From IMG/VR virus record IMGVR_UViG_3300024974_000019, positions 1-22,325 of that record: 22,325 nt of DNA; one strand, given 5' to 3'. Under the pieces are notes generated by a model. It saw only the letters and a list, made by a program, of their open reading frames with translations, did no database searches and was not told the origin of the DNA. The position numbers and the translations under genes were made by a program. The first letter of the stretch is position 1. Each line of letters starts with the position of its first letter. This DNA comes from a virus. Shown here piece after piece: positions 9,109 through 16,314 of this stretch.

Positions 9109-9147
9109 AAAAAAAAACCCGCGGGGCTGTGTTCCGCGGGTTTTGAG
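9109..9147 (-). terminator. Intrinsic terminator between tube and chaperone genes
   Basis: On the minus strand AAAACCCGCGG, a short loop (AACACAGC) and CCGCGGGTTTT form a strong hairpin that runs into nine T residues (9117-9109). It lies about 50 bases after the tail tube stop and about 50 bases before the chaperone start. The plus strand also shows four T residues after the stem, so weak bidirectional action is possible. It would lower transcription of the low-copy tail genes relative to the highly expressed tube protein. Confidence 0.85.
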
Positions 9148-9198
9148 TGGGGGGGTATTTACCGCCTTATGATGGCGATTTAGGGGCGATATTGCAAC

Positions 9199-10377
9199 TT
9201 ATTTGCAGCAGATGCGGATTTCGTCGTTGCCGGACGCGCCCGATGGAATGAACGCCAGTTGCGCGTCGAACATTGCCACGCCGTCGCTGTCCGAGTATTT
9301 CGGCTGCATCAGCTGCACCTTCGGCGCGACGACAGCAACGATATTGCCGGCAGCCTGGCCGTGTTTGACGCAGAACGGTCCGGTCGTCGCATTCTTCGCC
9401 AGCGCCCACCAATCCTTCGTGGCGACAGTCGTCGCCTCTATCGAAATGTTGCCGGTCGGCTTGCGGTCGGTGATCAGCACCGATTCGCCGCCAACCAATT
9501 GGCGATAGACGACCTGATTGGCGATGTCGAAATTCAGCGTTTGCAGCACCGCGCCGTTGAAGCCGAGCAGGTTCAAGTCGGTGGTGTTGGCGGTCGACAC
9601 GGCAACCGGCACTTGCCAGCCGGTAAAGTCGACGGACGGCAGCGCGGCATCGGAGACCGTGCCGAGCAAGCCGGTAAAGCTCCATTTGATCACCGGCAAC
9701 TGTTTGGCCGATAGATCCGGGGCAAAACTGCCGCGCGCGCCGAGCAAAACATGCCGAACGCCGTCGACGTTGAAATAAATCGTCGCCGAGGTATTCGCCA
9801 CCCCCGTGCCGAAGTTGCTGTTCGGCGTGTACAGCACATTGGCGCCGATGGAATATTGGCTGGTCGCATCCGACGCCAATGCCCAGGCCTTCGCGATCGT
9901 CGCGACCTTGGTCGTGCCGTTGTAACCGATGATCTCGCCGGCCTGGCCGCTGCCGGCGCCGCCGGTGATCGAGACGGTCATGCCGGTATAGAAGTCATCG
10001 ATGGACGAGGCGCCCGCCGCCAGCTTGATCGTCGTCGTGGTGCCGCCCGCCTGCGCGGTGCCTGTGATCGCGGCCGCCGTGATCGTCTCGCTGAAATTGC
10101 AGGCTTTCAGCAGCGCGCCCCATTCCGGCGGCGTCGCCGCCGCGCCGGAGCACGCCAGCTCGGTCTCGAAATTCATCGTTACGTAATTCTCGACCCGGAC
10201 CGCTCCGGAGGCGCCGAAATACGGGCGAATGAAATCGCGCTCGACCTGGCTGCCTTCGAGCGGGTTGATGTCCAGGTTACGACACAGGACCGCATCGCCC
10301 GCGGCGGGCGTAGAGTCGGTGCCATAAGTGGCTTCGAGCTTGACCAGAATGACGCGTTTGCGTTGTGCCAGTGCCAT
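9199..10377 (-). CDS. Major tail tube protein
   Basis: Predicted 392-residue tail tube subunit, which stacks as hexamer rings around the tape measure. The N-terminus (LVKLEATYGTDSTPAAGDAV) and the core with FRNLDI-like strands followed by DFIRPYFGASGAV are typical of siphovirus tube proteins. An apparent inserted beta domain lies at about 104-178 (GTAQAGG, DDFYTGMTVSITGGAGSGQ, GYNGTTKVATI). Similar modules occur in many phage structural proteins, and here it could project from the tube surface. The start codon overlaps the stop of the preceding small gene (TAATG). It is the last gene before a strong terminator, which fits a product needed in high amounts. Confidence 0.85.
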   Translation of the reverse strand: MALAQRKRVILVKLEATYGTDSTPAAGDAVLCRNLDINPLEGSQVERDFIRPYFGASGAVRVENYVTMNFETELACSGAAATPPEWGALLKACNFSETITAAAITGTAQAGGTTTTIKLAAGASSIDDFYTGMTVSITGGAGSGQAGEIIGYNGTTKVATIAKAWALASDATSQYSIGANVLYTPNSNFGTGVANTSATIYFNVDGVRHVLLGARGSFAPDLSAKQLPVIKWSFTGLLGTVSDAALPSVDFTGWQVPVAVSTANTTDLNLLGFNGAVLQTLNFDIANQVVYRQLVGGESVLITDRKPTGNISIEATTVATKDWWALAKNATTGPFCVKHGQAAGNIVAVVAPKVQLMQPKYSDSDGVAMFDAQLAFIPSGASGNDEIRICCK

Positions 10378-10532
10378 TAGTTAGTCTCCGCTTGGGTTTC
10401 GTTTTTCGCTTTCGGCTTTGCCGCCCGCGCTTTCGCGTCCTGTTCGGCCTGCCATTGTTCGATCGGCACGCGCTCGCCCTTGTCGGGATCGACGACGAAC
10501 GTGCCGGCCTGTCCGGTGTATTGATCTTGCAT
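10377..10532 (-). CDS. Small neck/tail-region protein, unknown function
   Basis: Predicted 51-residue hydrophilic protein: a short N-terminal part with GTFVVDPDKGERVPIEQW followed by a Lys/Ala/Glu-rich disordered tail. ATG at 10532 overlaps the stop region of the tail terminator gene; a longer reading to 10628 would run deep inside that gene and has no support. Small proteins of this kind sit just before tube or sheath genes in several phages, including Mu-like ones (compare the position of Mu gp38), but I see no clear family match. A role in tail assembly is guessed from position only. Confidence 0.65.
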   Translation of the reverse strand: MQDQYTGQAGTFVVDPDKGERVPIEQWQAEQDAKARAAKPKAKNETQAETN

Positions 10533-10534
10533 GA

Positions 10535-10960
10535 TTAGCCTCGATATAAAAGCGGCAAAATGATTTCGGTTTCGTAATATGGGTGCCGCGCGCCCAGATC
10601 GGTGACCACGCGCGCCTGCCCCAGCCAAACGGTTTTGCTGTCGATCGTGCCGACGGCGATCGCGGCCATGATCAGGCGCGCCGCCGCATCCGCGCCGGCA
10701 ACGCCGTCATAAATCTCGTCGGTAACGCCGGCATCGTTGATGCCGATCACCACCGACACGATGACGCGCTCGCCGCTCGGATCGCCCAGATCCGCCTGCG
10801 GCTCGACATAGGCGATAAACGGATAATCGTTGGCATTGCCGCTGCGTTTGTAGCCGACAATGTGCTTGGCATCCTTGCCGTATTGCCCGACAAAAAAGCC
10901 GGTCAACGCGGCGTTGGCTTTCAGTTTGGTTTTCAGCGCCTTGACGGCTTCGATGCTCAT
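10535..10960 (-). CDS. Tail terminator-like protein
   Basis: Predicted 141-residue protein in the slot where siphoviruses encode the tail terminator (gpU-like) that caps the tube and joins it to the head. Mixed alpha/beta character: an N-terminal helix (VKALKTKLKANAALTGFF), a beta segment with NDYPFIAYVEPQADLG, a strand pair around ERVIVSVVIGIND, then a helix with AAARLIMAAIAV. This order is typical for the tail completion fold. The ATG overlaps the previous stop by one base (TAATG). The assignment depends on gene order and fold-like pattern; no sequence motif is diagnostic. Confidence 0.65.
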   Translation of the reverse strand: MSIEAVKALKTKLKANAALTGFFVGQYGKDAKHIVGYKRSGNANDYPFIAYVEPQADLGDPSGERVIVSVVIGINDAGVTDEIYDGVAGADAAARLIMAAIAVGTIDSKTVWLGQARVVTDLGARHPYYETEIILPLLYRG

Positions 10961-11307
10961 TAGCCTCGCCCCAAAACCACATTGCCGTAACCCGCGCCGG
11001 CCGGCACGTCCAGCCCGAGCGCCGCGCGATTGATGCCGCCGAGCAGACGCACGGCATTACTATTGAATTCACGCGCCTTGGCGATCAAGGGCGAATCGTC
11101 GCCGATCGCGCCCTCGATCGCCGCGTGCCGCTTGGCGAAATTGCCGGCGATCTGCGTCAACAGCGCGATCGGCAAGGTCAAGGCGGCAGGATCGATGCCG
11201 CGCTCGCGCAGGGCGGCGTCGACATCCACGTCGGCCATGTCGGCATGCGCCTCGGTGATCGTCAGCGACGGGTCGCTCAGATCGACCGCGTTCACGTATT
11301 TAGCCAT
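10960..11307 (-). CDS. Head-tail adaptor-like neck protein
   Basis: Predicted 115-residue, mainly helical protein with no cysteine and no membrane segment. The N-terminal YVNAVDLSDPSLTITEAHADMA and the later FAKRHAAIEGAIGDDSPLIA look like the helical bundle of gp6/gp15-type adaptors that sit under the portal, but the match is weak. It lies between a HK97-gp10-like gene and a terminator-like gene, so it belongs to the neck module. Translation is coupled to the gene before it (the ATG overlaps its TAA in ATGGCTAA). Gene order differs from HK97, where the adaptor precedes gp10. Confidence 0.6.
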   Translation of the reverse strand: MAKYVNAVDLSDPSLTITEAHADMADVDVDAALRERGIDPAALTLPIALLTQIAGNFAKRHAAIEGAIGDDSPLIAKAREFNSNAVRLLGGINRAALGLDVPAGAGYGNVVLGRG

Positions 11308-11830
11308 GCTCGCCTCCGGCGTGCGCCGCCAGCACCGACAACACCCGCGCTATCATGCGCTCCTTGCGGTTGTCCAGATCGGCGAACATATAAGGATAAG
11401 GCCGCGAACCCGGATGATTGACTTCGCGACGCACGATATAACCAGCTCCGCCAGTCACGGGAATTTTTATTCCCTTACGTCCCGGCCTCGGTCTAATTAC
11501 ATGAGGACCTGAGCCGTATTCAACAGCAGCCGCATAACCTGCCGGATTGGATGCGTACCGATAATCGAGTTTTTCGTTATATCGCTGAAAACTCTGATCC
11601 CGCACATAAACTTCGGCTACGCCATGACCAGCAGGTCGCCAATTGATTGCGCCTTCAAGCCCCGCGCCACCGCCATGCGATGTAAACGCCCGCCCCGAAT
11701 CGATCCAGTCGTGAATATCGTCGTTAAACGATTCGGCCGCCGCATTCACCGCCTTGTCCACCAGCGCCGGATCGGCCAGCGCTTGCAGCACGGACGGGAT
11801 GCGCCCCAGATCGATTTCGAAGCGAATCAC
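11300..11830 (-). CDS. HK97 gp10-like neck/tail completion protein
   Basis: Predicted 176-residue protein of the HK97 gp10 type, a component of the head-tail joint. Supporting pattern: an N-terminal helical part with DPALVDKAVNAAAESFND, a central AAVEYGSGPHVIRPRPGRK (the characteristic 'EYG..PH.I.P..' signature of the family) and a C-terminal HPGSRPYPYMFADLDNRKERMI followed by a helix. It starts with GTG, which overlaps the upstream stop (GTGA). Part of the gene (about 11430-11600) is visibly poorer in GC than the flanks, which may mark a recombination patch. Confidence 0.75.
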   Translation of the reverse strand: MIRFEIDLGRIPSVLQALADPALVDKAVNAAAESFNDDIHDWIDSGRAFTSHGGGAGLEGAINWRPAGHGVAEVYVRDQSFQRYNEKLDYRYASNPAGYAAAVEYGSGPHVIRPRPGRKGIKIPVTGGAGYIVRREVNHPGSRPYPYMFADLDNRKERMIARVLSVLAAHAGGEHG

Positions 11831-12033
11831 GCCTCGGCTCCGCCCGGCGCCGGCTTTTTGCCCTTGGCCGGCCTGACTGCCGCCGCTCCCGCCGCCGGAT
11901 CTTCGGCGGCAGGCTCGCCCGTCTCGGGTTCTGGCGTATCCTCCGTGTCTGTCGGCAGGGGGTTATTCTCGCCGGCCTGCGCCGCTTCCTGCTCCCGCAG
12001 TCTGCGTGCCCGATTGAATGCCGTTAATCCCAT
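11827..12033 (-). CDS. Small Pro/Glu/Ala-rich protein after major capsid
   Basis: Predicted 68-residue, low-complexity protein: a basic start (MGLTAFNRARRLRE), an acidic middle rich in Glu, Pro and Thr, and a Lys/Pro/Ala-rich end. It has an excellent ribosome site (AAGGAGG, 4 bases before ATG) only ten bases downstream of the capsid stop. Strong translation and position suggest a head completion or capsid-associated accessory protein, as with the small genes after capsid in many phages. The likely disorder prevents family assignment. Confidence 0.65.
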   Translation of the reverse strand: MGLTAFNRARRLREQEAAQAGENNPLPTDTEDTPEPETGEPAAEDPAAGAAAVRPAKGKKPAPGGAEA

Positions 12034-12042
12034 GAGCCCTCC

Positions 12043-12996
12043 TTACGCGATCTTGTGCTTGAACTGCACGATACGGATCTGCTTGTTCTCGTAGACCCGC
12101 GTCCAGTTGGTGCCGGTCGCCAGTTCCGTGCGCGACGGAAACGCGCCGGCCGGCGTGCCGCCCCATTTGATGCCGCGCGGATGCAGCAGGAAGCGGCGGC
12201 GCATCGTCATGACCGTATCGCCGGCCAAAATGTCGCGATCGGTTTCCAGGTCTTCCTCGCCGATCGTGTCCTCGGCAAAGCCGATCGCGCCGGGGCCGAA
12301 GATATAGGTCGTATAGGTGCCGGTCGTAACCGGCATGCCGTCATCGACGATCACGCGCTTGCCGAGATAGGTGGCGATGCGTTCGCCCTTGTCGGCCGTG
12401 GTCTCGTAGACGATCATTTGCTGCTTGGCCAGATACGCCTCGACCGCCGAATGCATCGCGATCGCGGTCACGCTGTCCTTGGCGTCGCCCAACAACTGGG
12501 TCGCGTCGATAAACGTGCCCTGGTTGATCGCGCGCACCGCTTCGGACGCGCCGGCGGAAATATCGCTGACGTTGCCGGACATCGAGGCGGCGGCGAAGGC
12601 GCCGGTCAACACCTTGATCAGCTCGGCCTGCAACTGCCGCGCCCAATAGCCGGCCAACAGATCCATGATCGCGGCGGCCGGATCGGCGCCGGAAAACACG
12701 CCGGCTAAATCGTTGACGCCGAAGGCGCGGCCCCGGCCGATCACCGCCGCAATGTCCTGCGCGGTGCCGATATTACCGACGGTCAGCGGCGATGCATCGC
12801 TCAGGTTTTCCGCATCCCCGGTCAAATCGTTGAAAAACGGCAGATTGATCGTGCCGCCGCCTTTGGGCAGGCTAATCCCTGGCACGGCGGCGACGATGCC
12901 GGACTGAAACAGCGCGGACAGTTCCGCGGTGCGCTGGACGCCATAGGCGTTCCAGATTGACGGCTTGAGAATATCGGCAATTTTTGTGGCGGACAT
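12043..12996 (-). CDS. Major capsid protein
   Basis: Predicted 317-residue major coat protein. It follows the scaffold gene and has a strong ribosome site (AAGGAG, five bases before ATG). The N-terminal region (IADILKPSIWNAYGVQRTAE) is a typical amphipathic N-arm. A long middle part carries SGIVAAVPGISLPKGGG and DLAGVFSGADPAAAIMDLL, which suits the spine-helix and loop region of a HK97-fold protein. The C-terminal half has TYLGKRVIVDDGMPV, a motif shared by phage coat proteins that lack cleaved delta domains, and RRRFLLHPRGIKW near the end. Without a separate protease gene in the window, proteolytic maturation is not indicated. The product should be the most abundant of the head. Confidence 0.88.
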   Translation of the reverse strand: MSATKIADILKPSIWNAYGVQRTAELSALFQSGIVAAVPGISLPKGGGTINLPFFNDLTGDAENLSDASPLTVGNIGTAQDIAAVIGRGRAFGVNDLAGVFSGADPAAAIMDLLAGYWARQLQAELIKVLTGAFAAASMSGNVSDISAGASEAVRAINQGTFIDATQLLGDAKDSVTAIAMHSAVEAYLAKQQMIVYETTADKGERIATYLGKRVIVDDGMPVTTGTYTTYIFGPGAIGFAEDTIGEEDLETDRDILAGDTVMTMRRRFLLHPRGIKWGGTPAGAFPSRTELATGTNWTRVYENKQIRIVQFKHKIA

Positions 12997-13011
12997 AAAA
13001 TCTCCTTAAGG

Positions 13012-13617
13012 TTATTTGCCGGCTTCGGCTTTGAGCTTGGCCGCCAGCGCGGCATTTTCGCGCTCGATGCGGATCTGTTCGGTCAGGTTGAAATGCTCTT
13101 TCGACCACGGGTTCTTGGCGGCGGCGCCGGTCTGTTGCGGCGCGCCCGAGCCGGTGCCGCCCTGGGCCTTCGCCAGAAACGGCTTGTCTTCGAGCAGCTT
13201 CTTGACCGCCTCGATCGCCGGCTTGCCGTCGATGCTGACATTGCCGTCTTCGTCGCAGGCCGCGCGCGCCGCCAACAGATCGCGGACCACGCCCGGATCG
13301 ACCGCATCGGTCGAGGCCGAAAGCAGCGCGGCGTTGATTTGGGATTGTTCGAAGCGCTGCTTGTAGGTTTGCGCTTCCTTGGTTTTGGCGTCGGCCAGCT
13401 CTTGCAGCCTGCCTTGCGCTTTCAGGGTCGCCTCGGTCAGCGACTTGATGTCGTCGTGGCCGGTGGCTTCCTTCAGCTGCCTGGAAAACTCGGCCTGCTG
13501 ATCGGCCAGGGCTTTTTTGATGGCGGCCTGCACATCGACGGCCGGAGGGTTGTTTGCCGGCGCGGGATTGGTATTCGCCGGAGGGTTTGAAGTTGGATCT
13601 GCGTTTGGATCGGCCAT
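13012..13617 (-). CDS. Scaffold protein
   Basis: Predicted 201-residue scaffolding protein that guides capsid assembly and then leaves. The first 30 residues are Asn/Pro/Ala-rich and disordered. About 35-110 is a charged coiled coil (VQAAIKKALADQQAEFSRQ onwards, to KTKEAQTYKQRFEQSQINAAL), and the end is Lys/Glu/Ala-rich. This matches GP20-type minor structural/scaffold proteins. ATG at 13617 was preferred to an upstream GTG at 13656 because AGGAG lies six bases before it, while no ribosome site precedes the GTG. It directly precedes the capsid gene, the classical place. Confidence 0.8.
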   Translation of the reverse strand: MADPNADPTSNPPANTNPAPANNPPAVDVQAAIKKALADQQAEFSRQLKEATGHDDIKSLTEATLKAQGRLQELADAKTKEAQTYKQRFEQSQINAALLSASTDAVDPGVVRDLLAARAACDEDGNVSIDGKPAIEAVKKLLEDKPFLAKAQGGTGSGAPQQTGAAAKNPWSKEHFNLTEQIRIERENAALAAKLKAEAGK

Positions 13618-13891
13618 CGAAGGCTCCTGTTGCCGGTTAATCGAAAAGTCCGGCACAGGATAAGGGAGGGGGATTTTTAAAACACGCCGGCTCCGATTCC
13701 GGGGGAAGATTCAGGGGGCTTTTATTTTTGCGACACTTGCGCTTGGAATGGCGACGAGGAGCGGCATAAATACGAACTACAACACCCGTTAACCGGGCGT
13801 TAAATTTTTTAGACGTGGCGTAGGCGCGAATTTTTAAAAACTCGGCTCAAATCGCCTAAGAATAGCTCAGCGGAAAATTGAGCGAACCGAC
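13618..13891 (-). promoter_or_regulatory. Noncoding gap with dyad symmetries before scaffold gene
   Basis: This 274-bp stretch is the longest gene-free segment in a window where genes otherwise overlap. It contains a weak hairpin after the DUF2513 gene (GCTCA...TGAGC, 13865-13883), a long imperfect dyad with TAGGCG/CGCCTA arms flanking an AT-rich core (13819-13858), and a near-perfect dyad centred on GTTAA (about 13780-13801). The last has A/T-rich flanks and could end plus-strand transcripts or bind a regulator. I found no promoter pair with good -35/-10 spacing. A transcription stop, a late promoter or a protein binding site are all possible. Confidence 0.45.
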
Positions 13892-14248
13892 CTATAACAG
13901 CACGCTGGCGATCACCGCCTTCGCCAGGTCCTTGATCACCGAAAACGACAAATCCACGCCCCGCGTTTGCGCGGTCGCCTTGACCTGCCGCCAGATCGAA
14001 TCGTTTTTGATCTTATCCAAAAACTCATGCCCTTCCCACGTCAATCGGTTGGCGTGGCAAAACGGCGGACCCAAGGCGTCGCGGCAACCGCCGACGATCA
14101 ATTGCGCTTCCAGCATCAGGCGCATGTGGTAAGCGACGGTTTCGGCATCCGTGCCGGCCAGCTCGGCCGAATTGAAGGTGCTGTCTTCGGTCGGCAGCGC
14201 TTCGACGGCGATTAAAATTTTTCTGATGACGTCCCAGTTACGCTGCAT
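13892..14248 (-). CDS. DUF2513 family protein
   Basis: Predicted 118-residue protein of the DUF2513 family: the opening MQRNWDVIRKILIAVEALP, the central HMRLMLEAQLIVG, and LTWEGHEFLDKIKNDSIW followed by a VKAT...GVDLS helix are the usual order. The family is small, found in phages and mobile elements, and looks like a winged-helix fold; its biochemical role is not established. The gene overlaps the preceding 97-residue gene by 11 bases and is followed by a 274-bp gap, so the two may form an accessory unit inserted between head morphogenesis and scaffold genes. A regulatory role is a guess. Confidence 0.75.
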   Translation of the reverse strand: MQRNWDVIRKILIAVEALPTEDSTFNSAELAGTDAETVAYHMRLMLEAQLIVGGCRDALGPPFCHANRLTWEGHEFLDKIKNDSIWRQVKATAQTRGVDLSFSVIKDLAKAVIASVLL

Positions 14249-14531
14249 GTTGCGCCTTCGACTTTTCGATCACATTGGCGCACAGCCGCAGAATAAGCAC
14301 ATCGTCGTCCTGCTCGTCCTCGTAACGCGCGGCGGCCAACTCCAAGACGCGGCGATCCGCCTCCGCCAGCAACGCGCGCTGAGCTGCCGTCAAGCTGTCG
14401 ATGTGCGCCTGCAAAAATTCGCGGTGTCCCAAAAAGACATGCGAATCGCCGGCGCCGAGCTCCCAGTATTGCACATCAATCGAATAACTTTTTAAACTGT
14501 CCGCCAACGCCTGGCTCGATGTCGTATTCAT
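14238..14531 (-). CDS. Unknown 97-residue protein overlapping head-nuclease gene
   Basis: Predicted 97-residue soluble, acidic, mostly helical protein with no recognised family. The first part (about 12-40) has SYSIDVQYWELGAGDSHVFL, the second is a helix ending in ARYEDEQDDDVLILRLCANV. Its ATG starts 56 bases inside the end of the head morphogenesis gene, so the two are probably translated together. Because that upstream protein ends in a nuclease-like domain, an inhibitor (immunity) role is conceivable, but nothing in the sequence proves it. The local base composition is lower in GC than in the surrounding head genes. Confidence 0.65.
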   Translation of the reverse strand: MNTTSSQALADSLKSYSIDVQYWELGAGDSHVFLGHREFLQAHIDSLTAAQRALLAEADRRVLELAAARYEDEQDDDVLILRLCANVIEKSKAQHAA

Positions 14532-16026
14532 ACACAGTATGTCCCAATCGGGTTTGTATCGATTTAAACGTCTCCGCGTTCGCCTCGTGCTGATAGGCTG
14601 TTTTGATCAAGCCGTCATGATTCAAGATCACCGACCAATCGCCGGCGATCAATTCCATTGATGAATGCTTGCCGTTGACCAAATGCAGCCGGGTGGACGC
14701 TGCCAAGGCGCCCTTTATTTTGTCGAAATAATCCTGCTCATTGCGCACGTGGCCTTTTTCGATCCGCTTCGCAATGTGTTTGCTGTGGCTCGATGTATTG
14801 GTCCACAAATCGACGAGCGCCGGGTTATTGTTCGCTCTTTCCGCCAATTTTTCAACGATATTTTCGATGGTATTCCGGTTCAATAAATCGATCGCGGAAG
14901 CCTTGGTCAACAACCCCATGCCGTCCGCCCGCATCAGCCGCTCCATCGGCACCCCGGACGACATGGCTTCCTGCGCCCATTTCGGCAACAACTGCTCCCG
15001 CCGCTCCGGCGCAACGCCCCGGATAAATTCCGCGTAATTTTGCGAGCCTTTGTGCCGGATCGGGGTCGCGCGCGGGATCAGCAGGCACATGCAGTGCGGG
15101 TGGGCCTTGTGGCGCGGCACGGTTTCTTTCGTGAACACGCCCTTGCCCAGGCCCATTTCGATATTCGCGTAATAATCGCAAATGTCCGGGCGCGGATGGC
15201 TGGCGGATAATCGCCACTGGTAGCCGATGATCCCATCGTTGCTCTTCGTGTCGTCGATCACGGCCCGGTGGCCGGCGGTCGCCATTTCGGTGCGGGCGAT
15301 GCGCTTTAAATGATAGAGCTGCTTGTCGTAGATCCACCAATGCACCGCCTTGGCGGCCATGTCGGCGTTGCCTTGCTTGACCGCCTCGCGCATTTTATCG
15401 AACAAGCGCTCGGCGGCGCCGCGCGTGCCGGCCACTTCGAGCTGGTCGATGTGCTTTTTGATGTCGGCGACCGTCGCCGCCCATTGCGTCTTGGCTTTCG
15501 GATCATGAATGAGGGTCTGCGCCGACTGCCACAATTCGGTCACCCAGTCTTCGCGGTACTTTTCGACGATCTTGAATTTCTCGCCGCCGGCCGCGCGCTC
15601 GATTTGGCGCTGCATGGCGTAAATCGTCTGGTTCGCGCTCTTGCCCTGGCGGATGGCGTCGCGCAATACGTTGGTCAGGCCGGCGCGGGTTTCCTTGTCC
15701 CAGCTCCATAGCCGCTTGGACAGCGTCAACCCGTCCGGCCAGCGCTCGTTGAATGCCGCCTCGGCGGCGGCCGATACGGCCGCGCTTTGCAGGCTGCCCA
15801 CGGCCATCGTCGCGATCGCGGCTTCGATCGCGGGCCGGATCGCGGCCTGCGCTGTGCTCAGGTAGGCGGAAAGCTCCTGCTCGGCTTCGGGGCCGATCTG
15901 CCAGCCTTCGGCCTGGAGCTTGGCGATCAGCCGGGCGACGAAAGCCTGCGCATCGCCGGCGAGCTTGCCGTCATGCTTAAGGATTTCCTCGGCCAGGCGG
16001 CGATAGAGTTCGGGATAGCCGGCCAT
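14476..16026 (-). CDS. Head morphogenesis protein with C-terminal RNase-like domain
   Basis: Predicted 516-residue minor head protein of the SPP1 gp7/Mu F type, injected or internal to the head, placed after the portal as usual. Residues 1-245 are helical. Around 270-315 lies the conserved core with SHPRPDICDYYAN and a C-terminal HPHCMC (309-314) that ends the standard domain. About 380-516 is an extra module: SSHSKHIAKRIEKG (412-425), DYFDKIKGAL, and DWSVILNHDGLIKTAYQHE (463-481). This order resembles BECR-fold (barnase/EndoU/ColicinE5/RelE) RNases reported at the ends of phage head proteins. Histidines 414 and 417 and the TAYQHE stretch are plausible active-site parts. The module's DNA is poorer in GC (about 50% at 14521-14820) than the core (about 62% at 15601-15720). 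Confidence 0.85.
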   Translation of the reverse strand: MAGYPELYRRLAEEILKHDGKLAGDAQAFVARLIAKLQAEGWQIGPEAEQELSAYLSTAQAAIRPAIEAAIATMAVGSLQSAAVSAAAEAAFNERWPDGLTLSKRLWSWDKETRAGLTNVLRDAIRQGKSANQTIYAMQRQIERAAGGEKFKIVEKYREDWVTELWQSAQTLIHDPKAKTQWAATVADIKKHIDQLEVAGTRGAAERLFDKMREAVKQGNADMAAKAVHWWIYDKQLYHLKRIARTEMATAGHRAVIDDTKSNDGIIGYQWRLSASHPRPDICDYYANIEMGLGKGVFTKETVPRHKAHPHCMCLLIPRATPIRHKGSQNYAEFIRGVAPERREQLLPKWAQEAMSSGVPMERLMRADGMGLLTKASAIDLLNRNTIENIVEKLAERANNNPALVDLWTNTSSHSKHIAKRIEKGHVRNEQDYFDKIKGALAASTRLHLVNGKHSSMELIAGDWSVILNHDGLIKTAYQHEANAETFKSIQTRLGHTVYEYDIEPGVGGQFKKLFD

Positions 16027-16029
16027 GGA

Positions 16030-16314
16030 CTAATAGCTGTTGTAATTGCCGCAATTCGGGCAGAAATGGCCTTCCCGCGTGATGTAGAACAACTGGTTGC
16101 CGCAATGGCATTCCCATACCTCACCGGCCGGGGCGAAATCGTAGCGCAGCCGTCCCGTCATGGTTTGGCATTGTGGACATTCCAGTAGAATATCGCAGAC
16201 TCTTTTGCCAGCTTGCACTACGGCCTGCCATTCGTGCCGGCATTGCAGACAGAACGCCTCGCCTTGAGCGGTCGGTTGCTCCGGCGCAGGAAACAGCGAG
16301 ACCACGTTCGTCAT
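16030..16314 (-). CDS. Zinc-ribbon protein
   Basis: Predicted 94-residue small protein with four cysteine clusters: CLQC (22-25), CPQC (46-49), CHCG (69-72) and CPNC (85-88), the pattern of two zinc ribbons. The C-terminal half (VWECHCGNQLFYITREGHF) is a compact ribbon. No membrane segment or signal peptide. It lies between the portal and head morphogenesis genes and starts with an ATG overlapping the portal stop (ATGA). Zinc-ribbon proteins are frequent in phages as nucleic-acid-binding or regulatory factors. I do not recognise a family, and this position inside the head module is unusual. Confidence 0.8.
   Translation of the reverse strand: MTNVVSLFPAPEQPTAQGEAFCLQCRHEWQAVVQAGKRVCDILLECPQCQTMTGRLRYDFAPAGEVWECHCGNQLFYITREGHFCPNCGNYNSY

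Noticed and set aside
13780-13815. Possible plus-strand intrinsic terminator (dyad followed by a T run)
   Set aside because: No plus-strand gene is supported nearby; the A-C mismatch weakens the stem on that strand. Kept only as part of the noncoding gap.
13892-14248. DUF2513 protein as a proven antitoxin
   Set aside because: The family has no established function, and it is one gene removed from the nuclease-tailed gene; only an accessory role is suggested.
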